Positions 53,925 to 62,303 of a stretch of DNA of 62,303 nucleotides are shown here, piece by piece. The position numbers and the translations under genes were made by a program. The notes beneath the pieces were generated by a model. It ran no database searches. It was not told the DNA's origin and was given only the letters and a program-made list of their open reading frames with translations. The first letter of the stretch is position 1. Every line of letters starts with the position of its first letter. The stretch comes from Psychroflexus sp. MES1-P1E (GTDB lineage: Bacteria > Bacteroidota > Bacteroidia > Flavobacteriales > Flavobacteriaceae): contig NZ_PJBS01000160.1 in assembly GCF_002836055.1 (NCBI RefSeq), positions 1 to 62,303 of the forward strand. The letters are read 5' to 3'.

Positions 53925-56906
53925 ATGAAACAATTTAACTTTAAAAAAATATTATTTGTCGTTTTTGCGGCATTAATTTCAAATTTTGGATTTTCTCAAG
54001 AAGGTGTGTCCTTTTGGAGTTCTTCTGAAAAAGAAACAAATAACTCTCAAGAGGTTGTTTTCACAAAGGCAATTCCAGAGATAAGTAGTTTATTGAAACT
54101 AGACCTTCAAGGTCTTAAAGTAAGTTTAGAAAATATACCTAAACGCGGCCTTACAAAAAAGTCGACCACCATACTAGGATTTCCAAATGCTGAAGGGGAA
54201 ATAGAATTATATAAAGTCATGGAAGCTTCGGTAATGACGCCAGAGCTCCAATCTCAATTCCCTATGACCAGATCTTTTGTAGGCCAAGGAATTGATAATC
54301 CTTCGGCTATGCTTCGGTTTAGTTTATCTGAGGAAAAGGGGTTAAGTTCTATGGTATTATCCGATAAAAAAACTGTGTTCATAGAGCCTTACATTAAAAA
54401 TTCGGGGACTTACATCAGTTATGTCAATTCAGCTTCTGATCCAGTGGAAGATGATTTCAAATGTCATACAGAATCTCTAATGTCTGAGTCTACTATTTCT
54501 GATGAAGAGTATAATACTTTAAAGAATGCAGATGATGGTCAATTAAGAACCTATAGGTTGGCTTTAGCGTGTACGGTAGAATATTCTCAATTTCATGGGG
54601 GTACTTTGCAAGAGGTTATAGCAGCTATGAATACAACAATGACTCGAGTGAACGGAATTTATGAAAGGGATTTAGGTTTAACGATGGTGATGGTTCGGAA
54701 TGAAAGTATTATTTTTCTTGGTCCAGACACTAATTCTGATCCTTTCACCAATAATAGTGGTGGTGCTATGCTAAGTCAAAACCAACAAGTTTGTGATGAT
54801 AATATAGGAACAGCAAATTATGATATTGGTCATGTGTTTAGTACAGGAGGGGGTGGAGTTGCTTATCTTAATTCGCCATGTACAAATATTAAAGCTGGTG
54901 GAGTTACAGGACAATCGTCGCCCGTAGGTGATACTTTTGATGTGGATTATGTTGCCCATGAAATGGGGCATCAATATGGTGGAAATCATACTCAAAATAA
55001 TAATTGTAATCGATCCTCTGTTTCTGTAGAACCAGGTAGCGCCTCCACCATTATGGGGTATGCCGGTATTTGCTCCCCTAATGTTCAAAACAATAGCGAT
55101 GACTACTTTAATGGTGATAACCTTAAAGAAATGTGGATTAATATTTCTCAAGGGAATTCAAGTAATTGTGGAGAAAAAACTCCCTCAGGAAATGTAGCTC
55201 CTGTTGCTGACGCTGGTCCAAATTATTTTATTCCAAAATCTACAGCTTTTATTTTGAAGGGCTCGGCTACCGATGAAGATACAGACGATGTTTTGACTTA
55301 TACATGGGAACAAAGTGATGCTACTCCAGCCCCTATGCCTCCTCAATCTACGTCAACGGCAGGACCTGCTTTCCGGTCCTTATCCCCAACGACATCTCCA
55401 GATCGATTTATGCCAGAATTTAGTACAGTGCTATCGGGTTCCCTATCCTCTACTTGGGAGGTCGTCCCATCTGTAGCTAGGACTATGGATTTCTTACTAA
55501 CAGTAAGAGATAATTCTATACTAGGAGGGAACTCAAGTTCAGATCAAGTGGTTATTAGTGTGGTAGAAACGACACCATTCGAAGTTCAGACTCCACCAAC
55601 ATGGGCGCCTGGGTCTACCCAAACTGTTAATTGGACGGTTGGCGAAACTGATATAGCTCCAATCAGTTGCGAGGCTGTTACTATTTATTTTTCTGAAGAT
55701 GGAATAGATTTCTCTACTATTTTAGCTGAAGGGGTTCCTAACTCAGGATCTGCAGAAATCACATTACCAAATATTGAAAATACAACTGAGGCTAGAATAT
55801 TAGTAGAAGCTGCAGACCATATTTTTTATTCTGTATCGGATGTTTTTGATGTCAATACCACACAAGATTTTAATATTAATGCTTTAAACGGTGATCAAAC
55901 TATTTGTAATTCAGATTTTGCTAGTTTCGAGTTCGAGTTTATTACTTCCAATGGATTTTCAGAAACAACTACGTTTAGTGCTAGCGGACCTAACCAAGCT
56001 AGCTATAATTTTACCCCAGCCAGTTTGGATGCGGATGGAGTGTTTACGTTAGAAGTGTCTAATCTTTTAGAACTAAATCCAGGAAATTATACAATTGACG
56101 TTACAGGAGAATCTGCTTCTATTACAAATTCTGTGAGTGTAAATCTTAACATCCTTAATGGAGGTTGTGCATCTGTAGCCAATACTACATACGAAACCAG
56201 TACAACGGGAGTTATTATTAATGATGGGGATACAGATATTTTAAGCAATCTGAATACTGGCAAGCCATCTGGATACAGCGATTATACAGATATTATTACA
56301 GATTTGAATATAAATTCTGACTATGAATTTACTGTAAATGCCAATAGTGATGGAGCCTTTCAGATTATTACTTATGTATGGATAGATTGGAATCAAAACT
56401 GTAGTTTTGATGATGCAGGTGAGCAATATGATTTGGGTACCTCAGCTAATTTGTTTAATCAACCTACCTCAGGGTCTCCTTTATTGTTTAGTGTTCCTTC
56501 CAGTGCTGTCTTAGGAAATACGACTATGCGGGTCACGACAAAATATACCCCAAGTGGAGCAAATAACTTTCCGCTTTCTTGCGAAAATGGGCACGATGCT
56601 GAAGTAGAAGATTACACGATTAATGTAAAAACTACTTTAAACCAGAACTCTTTTGCTCTAGAAGACTTTTCTGTTTTTCCAAACCCAAGTCAAGGAGAAT
56701 TTACTATTCAATTTGGCACTGCAACAAGTACAGCAGTCCAGCTGAAGGTTTTTGATATCCGAGGACGTACTCTTGTTCAGAAAACCTATGAGACTTCTGG
56801 GCAGTTTAATCAAACTTTAGATTTACATAATTTAGCGTCGGGAGTTTACCTCTTAGAGGTGGGTGACGGCTCTAGATCTATGACTAAAAAAATCATCATC
56901 GAGTAA
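53925..56906 (+). CDS. T9SS-secreted reprolysin-like zinc metalloprotease with GEVED domain
   Basis: 993 residues: signal peptide (ISNFGFSQ), a propeptide-like region, the reprolysin-type catalytic domain with VAHEMGHQYGGNHTQ (HExxHxxGxxH) and Met-turn STIMGYAGIC, then a domain beginning APVADAGPN, a GEVED domain (WIDWNQNCSFDDAGEQ ... AEVEDYTINV), and a sorting domain (VFPNPSQGEFTIQF ... SMTKKIIIE). It is exported through T9SS and displayed or released at the surface to degrade protein. Confidence 0.88.
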   Translation: MKQFNFKKILFVVFAALISNFGFSQEGVSFWSSSEKETNNSQEVVFTKAIPEISSLLKLDLQGLKVSLENIPKRGLTKKSTTILGFPNAEGEIELYKVMEASVMTPELQSQFPMTRSFVGQGIDNPSAMLRFSLSEEKGLSSMVLSDKKTVFIEPYIKNSGTYISYVNSASDPVEDDFKCHTESLMSESTISDEEYNTLKNADDGQLRTYRLALACTVEYSQFHGGTLQEVIAAMNTTMTRVNGIYERDLGLTMVMVRNESIIFLGPDTNSDPFTNNSGGAMLSQNQQVCDDNIGTANYDIGHVFSTGGGGVAYLNSPCTNIKAGGVTGQSSPVGDTFDVDYVAHEMGHQYGGNHTQNNNCNRSSVSVEPGSASTIMGYAGICSPNVQNNSDDYFNGDNLKEMWINISQGNSSNCGEKTPSGNVAPVADAGPNYFIPKSTAFILKGSATDEDTDDVLTYTWEQSDATPAPMPPQSTSTAGPAFRSLSPTTSPDRFMPEFSTVLSGSLSSTWEVVPSVARTMDFLLTVRDNSILGGNSSSDQVVISVVETTPFEVQTPPTWAPGSTQTVNWTVGETDIAPISCEAVTIYFSEDGIDFSTILAEGVPNSGSAEITLPNIENTTEARILVEAADHIFYSVSDVFDVNTTQDFNINALNGDQTICNSDFASFEFEFITSNGFSETTTFSASGPNQASYNFTPASLDADGVFTLEVSNLLELNPGNYTIDVTGESASITNSVSVNLNILNGGCASVANTTYETSTTGVIINDGDTDILSNLNTGKPSGYSDYTDIITDLNINSDYEFTVNANSDGAFQIITYVWIDWNQNCSFDDAGEQYDLGTSANLFNQPTSGSPLLFSVPSSAVLGNTTMRVTTKYTPSGANNFPLSCENGHDAEVEDYTINVKTTLNQNSFALEDFSVFPNPSQGEFTIQFGTATSTAVQLKVFDIRGRTLVQKTYETSGQFNQTLDLHNLASGVYLLEVGDGSRSMTKKIIIE

Positions 56907-56978
56907 ATACAATTTTATTTCATTACAATTAAAACTCTTTTTAGGCAGTGATTGCTTGAAAAGAGTTTTATTTGTTAT

Positions 56979-58091
56979 ATGAATTTATCTTATTGGGAAT
57001 ATAAATCTTGGCTTACCAATGTAGACTTCACCGTTGTAGGAAGTGGTATTGTAGGATTGAACTGCGCTCTGCAACTCAAACGACGTTTTCCTAAAGCTAA
57101 GATTCTTGTTTTAGAAAAAGGAATGCTCCCTCAAGGAGCGAGTACCAAAAATGCTGGCTTTGCCTGTTTTGGAAGTCTTAGTGAGCTCCTGTCCGATTTA
57201 AACTCTCATACTGAAGAGGAAGTGGTTAATCTGGTTAAAAAGCGCGTAGATGGCCTTAGCCTCTTAAGAAGTACTATAGGAGACTCTGGTCTAGATTATC
57301 AAGTTCTTGGTGGTTATGAGCTATTTCCTGAAGAAGGCAATCTCTTTGAGAAGTGCCAGTTGAAAATGCCTGAGATCAATAGATGGCTTAAGCCTATGTT
57401 TGGGGCCGACGTGTTTAGTTTTAAAACCCATGATTTTGGATTTCAAAAGGTTCGAGACCTTTGTGGGTTCAATCAGTTTGAAGGGCAAATCGATACGGGC
57501 AAGATGATGGAAGCTTTGCTTCAAAAAGTTCAGACACTCGGCATTAAGATTTTGAATCAGGTAGATGTTAAAGGGTACTTTGAAGATCAAAATTCTGTAA
57601 AAATTGAGACTAATGCCTTTACATTTACGTCAGCAAATTTACTCATAGCTACAAACGGTTTTGCTTCTGCTTTAGGAATTTCCAACGTGCAACCTGCAAG
57701 AAATCAAGTGTTCGTTACTAAACCCATTAAAGATCTTCAAATTAAAGGGACGTTCCATTTAGAAGAGGGTTATTATTATTTCAGAAACATAGACCAACGG
57801 ATTCTTTTAGGTGGAGGGAGGCACTTGGATCTTAAGGGTGAAACGACCACTGAGTTGAATTCCACTAGTCTTGTGCAAGAGGCTTTGGAAACACTGCTCA
57901 AGCAAACCATACTCCCTGACGTTAATTTTGAAATAGAACACCGCTGGAGTGGCATACTTGGCGTCCACACCCAGAAAAAGCCTATCCTCAAGCAACTTAG
58001 TCCTCGCGTGTTTTGCGGAGTGAGACTTGGCGGTATGGGCGTTGCTATAGGAAGTCTGGTGGGTAGAGATCTCGCCGATTTGATAGATTAG
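56979..58091 (+). CDS. FAD-dependent oxidoreductase of the DAO family
   Basis: 370 residues from ATG 56979 (MNLSYWEYKSW); the TTG at 56952 is a poor alternative. FAD-binding motif VVGSGIVGLNCALQLKRR, AGFACFGS (substrate/flavin contact), LLIATNGFASALG, and a C-terminal RWSGILGVHTQKKP ... GVRLGGMGVAIGSLVG. D-amino-acid-oxidase/glycine-oxidase-like; its amine substrate is unknown. Confidence 0.82.
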   Translation: MNLSYWEYKSWLTNVDFTVVGSGIVGLNCALQLKRRFPKAKILVLEKGMLPQGASTKNAGFACFGSLSELLSDLNSHTEEEVVNLVKKRVDGLSLLRSTIGDSGLDYQVLGGYELFPEEGNLFEKCQLKMPEINRWLKPMFGADVFSFKTHDFGFQKVRDLCGFNQFEGQIDTGKMMEALLQKVQTLGIKILNQVDVKGYFEDQNSVKIETNAFTFTSANLLIATNGFASALGISNVQPARNQVFVTKPIKDLQIKGTFHLEEGYYYFRNIDQRILLGGGRHLDLKGETTTELNSTSLVQEALETLLKQTILPDVNFEIEHRWSGILGVHTQKKPILKQLSPRVFCGVRLGGMGVAIGSLVGRDLADLID

Positions 58092-58357
58092 AAGTGTTCT
58101 GATTAACATTATTAATTAGCGATTTGTTTAGAGGCGATTATAAGCTATCAAACAGAAAACGATCTAGGATGTTTTAATGTGTAAATACACAAATGAACGC
58201 CTTCGTAAAAATTTGGTTAAAGCACTTCGCAATTTTTAGGTGTTAGTTTATTGGTAGATAATCTTATAGATTAAAAAACGACGGACTGAAAAATCATTTT
58301 TTGCCTCTTCTTATATAAAAACTGAAAACATATTTTCTAAATAAATTTGTTGGCTGT

Positions 58358-59914
58358 CTATTTGGTCAAAGCTTTAATAATACGATCTTCATTGATAACA
58401 ATATCTCTAAACAATACATGTGGAAACTCGGTATATTTTGACGTTTTAAACGCTTCAAAAATTTTAGAAAGAGCTGAAGCTGTAATTAAGGATAGATTTA
58501 ATTCCATATTCATTTCACAATCTGTGATAAAATCATCGCTAAACTCAGGTGCAATTAATAATATCTTTGATACTCGAATATTATTTTTCTCTGTGACACT
58601 TTTATAAGATTTTAACTGTCTCGATACAGAGCTAAATTTATTATATCCTTTTTCTTTGCTTGTCTTACATTCTATGATAATAACGTCGCCGTTATCTAAA
58701 TGCAAAATAATATCGATGAGGTCTTTTTTAGTATTTAGAGATTTTCTCAATTCTTCGTCTACATTGAAACCAAGTTCTATAAAAATCTTCTTTGTTAAAT
58801 CTTCAAATTTAATCCCTAGTTCACTTTCTTTTACTGAGATACCATTTTCCTTTAATGTCTTTAAATCTCTATAAGCTACCTTCTCATAATTTTCTAAATA
58901 GAGATTTTCTGCATCTTTATAGTTTTCCAACGTATTTAAAATGTCGTCGTCTCTTTGTTTTATTCCATTATTGAGTATGAAATTTTTCAAATCATCTTTC
59001 CCAACTAAATCTAAAATATCTCTTGGCTTAATGTTATAATCCAATAATAAATCTGCGTTCAAAACAAACTCATCTTGTATTTCAAATTGTGAACGAATTT
59101 CTTTATTTAATTTAGGAATGGACTCGTTGAGTTCGAAAAGCATTTTCTCAAAACCATCAAGAGAAATTTGAATGTTTTCATCTTTTTCTATGTTTTCAAA
59201 GTATTCAATTAAACTTTCAATATTTAATTTTTTCTCACATAGCTCGTTTAATGCTCGCTTTTTTTCTGTCAGGTTTGAGTCCTTTTTATAAATATCACTC
59301 ATCAATAATGACCGAAAAGAAACGCCTTCATTGATGATTTCTTCAATCTTATCTAGGTGGCTTAAACTTTTATCTATATTATGTTTTCTCGAAATTTGAT
59401 TTATAATTGGCTCTCTCAGTACCCTAAGTGTCCTTCTTAAACACTTGTTAGCCACCTCTTTTTTTCTGAGCTTCCTTAGCAACCTAACCATCTCATCTGC
59501 TACAAAAAGTGTATTCTCTTTTTTAGAATAAAATATGACGCCAACTTTTAGATGAGTGATAACCTCGATTACATCTGCCTTTTTGATTGGCAGTATGGAA
59601 TAGTTGATGAGCTTAATTTCTTCTTGGGAAAGTTCAAGTTCGTTAGAAAGAGTCACTCTTATAGACAATTCGTCTGAGGTTATTTTAGCCTCCCTATTGT
59701 TAACTAGATCATTTTCATATGCGGTATTTAGACATGCTTTATATATTCTATAGTCCCTTTTTCTATCTCCTGAAATTTCTGATTTTTCATTCTGAAACTC
59801 CTCATTAGTTTTTTTGATTTTAGCTTTAATAGTCTTGATTTCTACTTCGTATAACCTTGAAAACCAATCTTGTTTCATGATGCAGTTCCCATTACGAATT
59901 AAAATATCAATCAA
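58358..59914 (-). CDS. PD-(D/E)XK nuclease-domain protein (Mrr-like), body
   Basis: 518 residues from TTG 59914, or 506 from ATG 59878. The first about 350 residues are charged and helical. The C-terminal nuclease core has GIKFEDLTKKIFIELGFNVD, then DLIDIILHLDNGDVIIIECKTS (D-x12-ExK), the PD-(D/E)XK signature of Mrr-type restriction enzymes and other DNA-cutting defence proteins. The coding frame continues upstream through two stop codons (see the next entry), so this may be a truncated product. There is no partner methylase in view; a standalone defence nuclease is a reasonable guess. Confidence 0.7.
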   Translation of the reverse strand: MIDILIRNGNCIMKQDWFSRLYEVEIKTIKAKIKKTNEEFQNEKSEISGDRKRDYRIYKACLNTAYENDLVNNREAKITSDELSIRVTLSNELELSQEEIKLINYSILPIKKADVIEVITHLKVGVIFYSKKENTLFVADEMVRLLRKLRKKEVANKCLRRTLRVLREPIINQISRKHNIDKSLSHLDKIEEIINEGVSFRSLLMSDIYKKDSNLTEKKRALNELCEKKLNIESLIEYFENIEKDENIQISLDGFEKMLFELNESIPKLNKEIRSQFEIQDEFVLNADLLLDYNIKPRDILDLVGKDDLKNFILNNGIKQRDDDILNTLENYKDAENLYLENYEKVAYRDLKTLKENGISVKESELGIKFEDLTKKIFIELGFNVDEELRKSLNTKKDLIDIILHLDNGDVIIIECKTSKEKGYNKFSSVSRQLKSYKSVTEKNNIRVSKILLIAPEFSDDFITDCEMNMELNLSLITASALSKIFEAFKTSKYTEFPHVLFRDIVINEDRIIKALTK

Positions 59915-60163
59915 GATATCTAATTGGGATGAAGTGTTTTGAAACTCGAATTTTAAATAGCCGAAAAACTCATTTTCAATCAGAGAAAAAACATTTGATA
60001 TGTTTTGATTATCTACTGATTTTAAACCTTTGTCTGCAGAACTTAGAATTTCATTAATTTATTTTATGTGCTTAGGTTCATTTGATATAATGTTATCAAT
60101 GACTTTGATAAAATAGTTTTTATCAATAGAATTTTATCTGTCTAAAATTTTTTCTAATTTCAT
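59915..60163 (-). pseudogene. N-terminal frame of the nuclease gene interrupted by two TAA codons
   Basis: In the same frame, ATG at 60163 begins MKLEKILDR, then TAA at 60134-60136, NSIDKNYFIKVIDNIISNEP and KHIK, TAA at 60059-60061, then INEILSSADKGLKSV to QNTSSQLDILID, joining the long ORF without a break. The 83 codons have the same composition as the downstream protein, so the gene originally started here. The 184 bases from 60164 to 60347 show nothing. Confidence 0.65.
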
Positions 60164-60347
60164 GTGAAGTTTGGTTTTAAAAATTAATTTACTTTTCAAT
60201 TAGTTTCAAAAAAATCGTTAGAAGATGAAGTTTACTACTTTAAAAAGTTTAATTGCTTAGTGAATTTAATTAATTTTTTTTAAAATATTGGCCCTCTTAC
60301 TAGATAAGTATCAATGATTCAACCATAAGAACGCCTGTTACCCTTTT

Positions 60348-61061
60348 TTAAACACTCACATTAAACATATATCCCACGAGTGCGGTTAGACCCATGGCGA
60401 CGGTGCCCCAGAAGGTGATTCTAAGGATAGCTTTAGTGACACTAGAGCCTCCAGTCTTTGCTGCTAGCGCTCCTAAGACCATAAGGAAAAACAAAGCAGA
60501 GCCATAGAGGCCATATTCCACCTGGTCTAAGGGAAAGAAAAGGGTGACTAAAAAAGGGAGAGCTCCACCAATAGTAAAGGCAGCTCCAGATGCCATCGCA
60601 GCTTGAATGGGCTTGGCTTGACTAATCTCGGTAATTCCTAATTCATCTCTAACATGGGCTGCCAAAGCATCTTTTTTTGTGAGTTCTTTGGCCACGATTA
60701 GGGCGGTTTCCTGAGAGAGGCCACGTTGTTCATAAATATCGGCAAGCCTTTGTAATTCTAGCTCTGGCATCTTTTCCAACTCGATCTTTTCTCGCTCGAT
60801 GTCTGCGTTTTCAACATCTGTTTGCGAACTCACCGAAACGTATTCTCCGGCAGCCATGGATAAAGCACCAGCCACCAACCCTGCTAAAGTAGCGATAAGA
60901 ACAGGCTCCCTCGAATCACTAGCAGCAGCCACACCAATAGCGAGACTCGCTGTTGATAAAATCCCATCGTTTGCTCCTAGAACAGCTGCTCGTAACCAAT
61001 TACTCCTGTGGATGTAATGCTGGTGTAGATAATCGTCTAGGTCCTTAGAAGGCTCTGTCAT
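60348..61061 (-). CDS. VIT1/CCC1-family Fe/Mn transporter
   Basis: 237 residues with about five membrane helices. RSNWLRAAVLGANDGILSTASLAIGV is the family's first segment, and AAGEYVSVSSQTDVENADIER the conserved substrate-binding stretch. VIT1/CCC1 carriers move Fe(II)/Mn(II) out of the cytosol, protecting against excess. It lies alone between the nuclease and the kinase-like gene. Confidence 0.9.
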   Translation of the reverse strand: MTEPSKDLDDYLHQHYIHRSNWLRAAVLGANDGILSTASLAIGVAAASDSREPVLIATLAGLVAGALSMAAGEYVSVSSQTDVENADIEREKIELEKMPELELQRLADIYEQRGLSQETALIVAKELTKKDALAAHVRDELGITEISQAKPIQAAMASGAAFTIGGALPFLVTLFFPLDQVEYGLYGSALFFLMVLGALAAKTGGSSVTKAILRITFWGTVAMGLTALVGYMFNVSV

Positions 61062-61310
61062 CCGGTTTGATTGAGTATTAGATAAAGATATTTAGCTTTA
61101 CTACTTTAAATAATTAGTTAAGCAAAGTTAATTTTTTTAAATGGAAGTCTAAATGGTATTTTAGTTAGCAGAAATTACCATCAGTTTTTGACTTTTGTGT
61201 AGATGACGTACTAAAGAATTAAACTCCGTCAATTCAAAAAAAAAAGCAAATCAAAATGCACATTTTTATGAATATATTTAGATTGTATTTTCGAAAGCTC
61301 AAACTTAAAT

Positions 61311-62168
61311 ATGCCTATGCTTACATCACATCTCATAAAACATTTTGAAGAGAAATTTTCCTTAAACATCAAGTCTATCAAAGCCTTAAGCGGCGGAGAT
61401 ATAAATGGAGTTTATTTTTTAGACGATCACAATAAGAAGTACGTCGTTAAAATAAATAAGGCTCATCTATTTCCAGGAATGTTTAAAAAGGAAATGAGTG
61501 GTCTAGACGCCTTAAGGGAGACTGGGACGATAGATGTTCCTAAAGTTTTAGGATATGGTGATTTTGAGACTACTGCTTATCTTATAGTGGAGTTTAGAGA
61601 ATCTGGAAAAGCTAGCCATAAATTTTGGGAGCTTTTTGGGCAAGCAATGGCGGCTTTACATCTCACTACTCACGAAACCTTTGGCTTTAAGGAAGACAAT
61701 TATTTGGGCAGTTTGCAACAATACAATAACAGCTTTGAGACTGCTTCGCAATTCTTTATCCACCAGCGCTTGATGCCTCAGTTTAAAATGGCATCCGATA
61801 AAGGGTATGTATTTAAAGAGCTTGATTCCTTCTGCCAAAAGGTAGAACAGTTGATTCCTAATGAGCCACCAGCACTTATTCACGGAGACTTGTGGTCTGG
61901 CAATTATCTGGTCAATTCACAGAATAAGCCTTGTTTAATAGATCCTGCCGTCGCTTATGCTCCTCGCGAAATGGATTTGGCCATGATGAAGCTCTTTGGG
62001 GGTTTTGATGACCGATTATTTAGTGCTTACGATGAAGCTTTTCAACTCAAACCAGATTGGAAAAAACGAATCAAACTCTGGCAACTCTATTATATTTTGG
62101 CACATCTCAATATTTTTGGGGGGCATTATTACATTCAGGCCAAGGAAATAATGTCTAACTATCAATAG
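61311..62168 (+). CDS. fructosamine kinase-like protein
   Basis: 285 residues of the aminoglycoside-phosphotransferase-like fold. ALSGGDINGVYFL is the glycine-rich start, LIHGDLWSGNYLV the catalytic loop with Asp, and LIDPAVAYAPREMDLAMMKLFGGF the DFG-like metal segment. Family members phosphorylate fructosamines or ribulosamines on glycated proteins to allow repair. MPM allows 61317 as an alternative start. The upstream gap (61062-61310) is AT-rich with no feature. Confidence 0.88.
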   Translation: MPMLTSHLIKHFEEKFSLNIKSIKALSGGDINGVYFLDDHNKKYVVKINKAHLFPGMFKKEMSGLDALRETGTIDVPKVLGYGDFETTAYLIVEFRESGKASHKFWELFGQAMAALHLTTHETFGFKEDNYLGSLQQYNNSFETASQFFIHQRLMPQFKMASDKGYVFKELDSFCQKVEQLIPNEPPALIHGDLWSGNYLVNSQNKPCLIDPAVAYAPREMDLAMMKLFGGFDDRLFSAYDEAFQLKPDWKKRIKLWQLYYILAHLNIFGGHYYIQAKEIMSNYQ

Positions 62169-62198
62169 CTGATGGGTTAGAGTTTATGGTTTTTACCG

Positions 62199-62303
62199 TA
62201 ATACCAAATTAAACCTATAATGTCGCAATAAATCGTTTCTTTTTTGCCTGCTTTTTATCAAAAATAATTACCGTAACTAAGGCTATGCTAATTATTTTCA
62301 ACT
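62199..62303 (+). mobile_element. second MITE-like copy, running off the window edge
   Basis: Begins TAATACCAAATTAAACCTAT (terminal repeat), then AATGTCGCAATAAATCG, and contains TTTTGCCTGCTTTTTATC (62242-62259), the inverse of the 33881-33903 core. Its right end is outside the window. Confidence 0.6.

Noticed and set aside
59915-60163. Alternative genetic code or programmed read-through of TAA in the nuclease gene
   Set aside because: All other genes in the window end normally at TAA, so simple nonsense mutation is the more economical reading; kept only as a question.

Overview
The window comes from a low-GC member of the Bacteroidota, most likely family Flavobacteriaceae. Five things point there: repeated promoter boxes of the TAnnTTTG type, two intact secreted proteins and one ruined gene ending in type IX secretion (T9SS) sorting domains, many SusC-like or carboxypeptidase-regulatory outer-membrane receptors, GLPGLI-family proteins, and the gene order rplM-rpsI-rpsB-tsf-pyrH-frr. 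No rRNA, tRNA or CRISPR array was seen.

Layout. 1-4 kb is a polyamine block: arginine decarboxylase, agmatinase, a frameshifted four-helix-bundle (S23-type) gene inside purine-rich repeats, and a bacterial deoxyhypusine-synthase-like enzyme with its lysine intact. 4-8 kb holds a GNAT-nitrilase fusion, a secreted metzincin, a membrane zinc peptidase and a lipoprotein. 8-12.5 kb is the translation cluster (L13, S9, S2, EF-Ts, UMP kinase, RRF). 12.5-23.6 kb has a DUF5686-type outer-membrane protein, an MMPL/RND exporter, a large T9SS cargo protein, a tRNA methyltransferase, a glutaryl-CoA-dehydrogenase-like enzyme and a DUF3050 protein. 23.6-28 kb is a minus-strand redox/Fe-S block: ferredoxin, thioredoxin-reductase-like ferredoxin reductase, NifU domain, Mrp ATPase, LuxE-like acyl-activating protein.

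28-36 kb contains a decayed T9SS gene, then a lipoprotein/TonB-receptor pair followed by a PhoB/PhoR-like two-component system. 36-45 kb holds a MurG-like glycosyltransferase, trmB, a LysE exporter, an alkyltransferase-like protein, a 1134-residue orphan barrel protein, an MltD-like transglycosylase and a PaaE-like reductase. 45-48 kb is a metal-homeostasis block (DtxR regulator, ZIP transporter) beside a dead divergent receptor gene, then lspA.

48.4-53.1 kb is the most intriguing unit: two GLPGLI paralogues flanking a 67-residue exported four-cysteine peptide and followed by an outer-membrane receptor. The last 9 kb carry a large T9SS metalloprotease, an amino-acid-oxidase-like flavoprotein, a PD-(D/E)XK nuclease gene whose N-terminal frame is broken by two TAA codons, a VIT1-type transporter and a fructosamine-kinase-like protein.

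Cutting across the window is a MITE-like element with terminal repeats near TTATACCAAATTAAACCTAT. One nearly full copy is at 33.77-33.97 kb, one runs off the right edge, and isolated ends lie in an intergenic region and inside two ruined genes. Gene decay (four-helix-bundle gene, T9SS gene, TonB receptor, nuclease N-terminus) is unusually visible here. All assignments come from reading the sequence; no database search was run.
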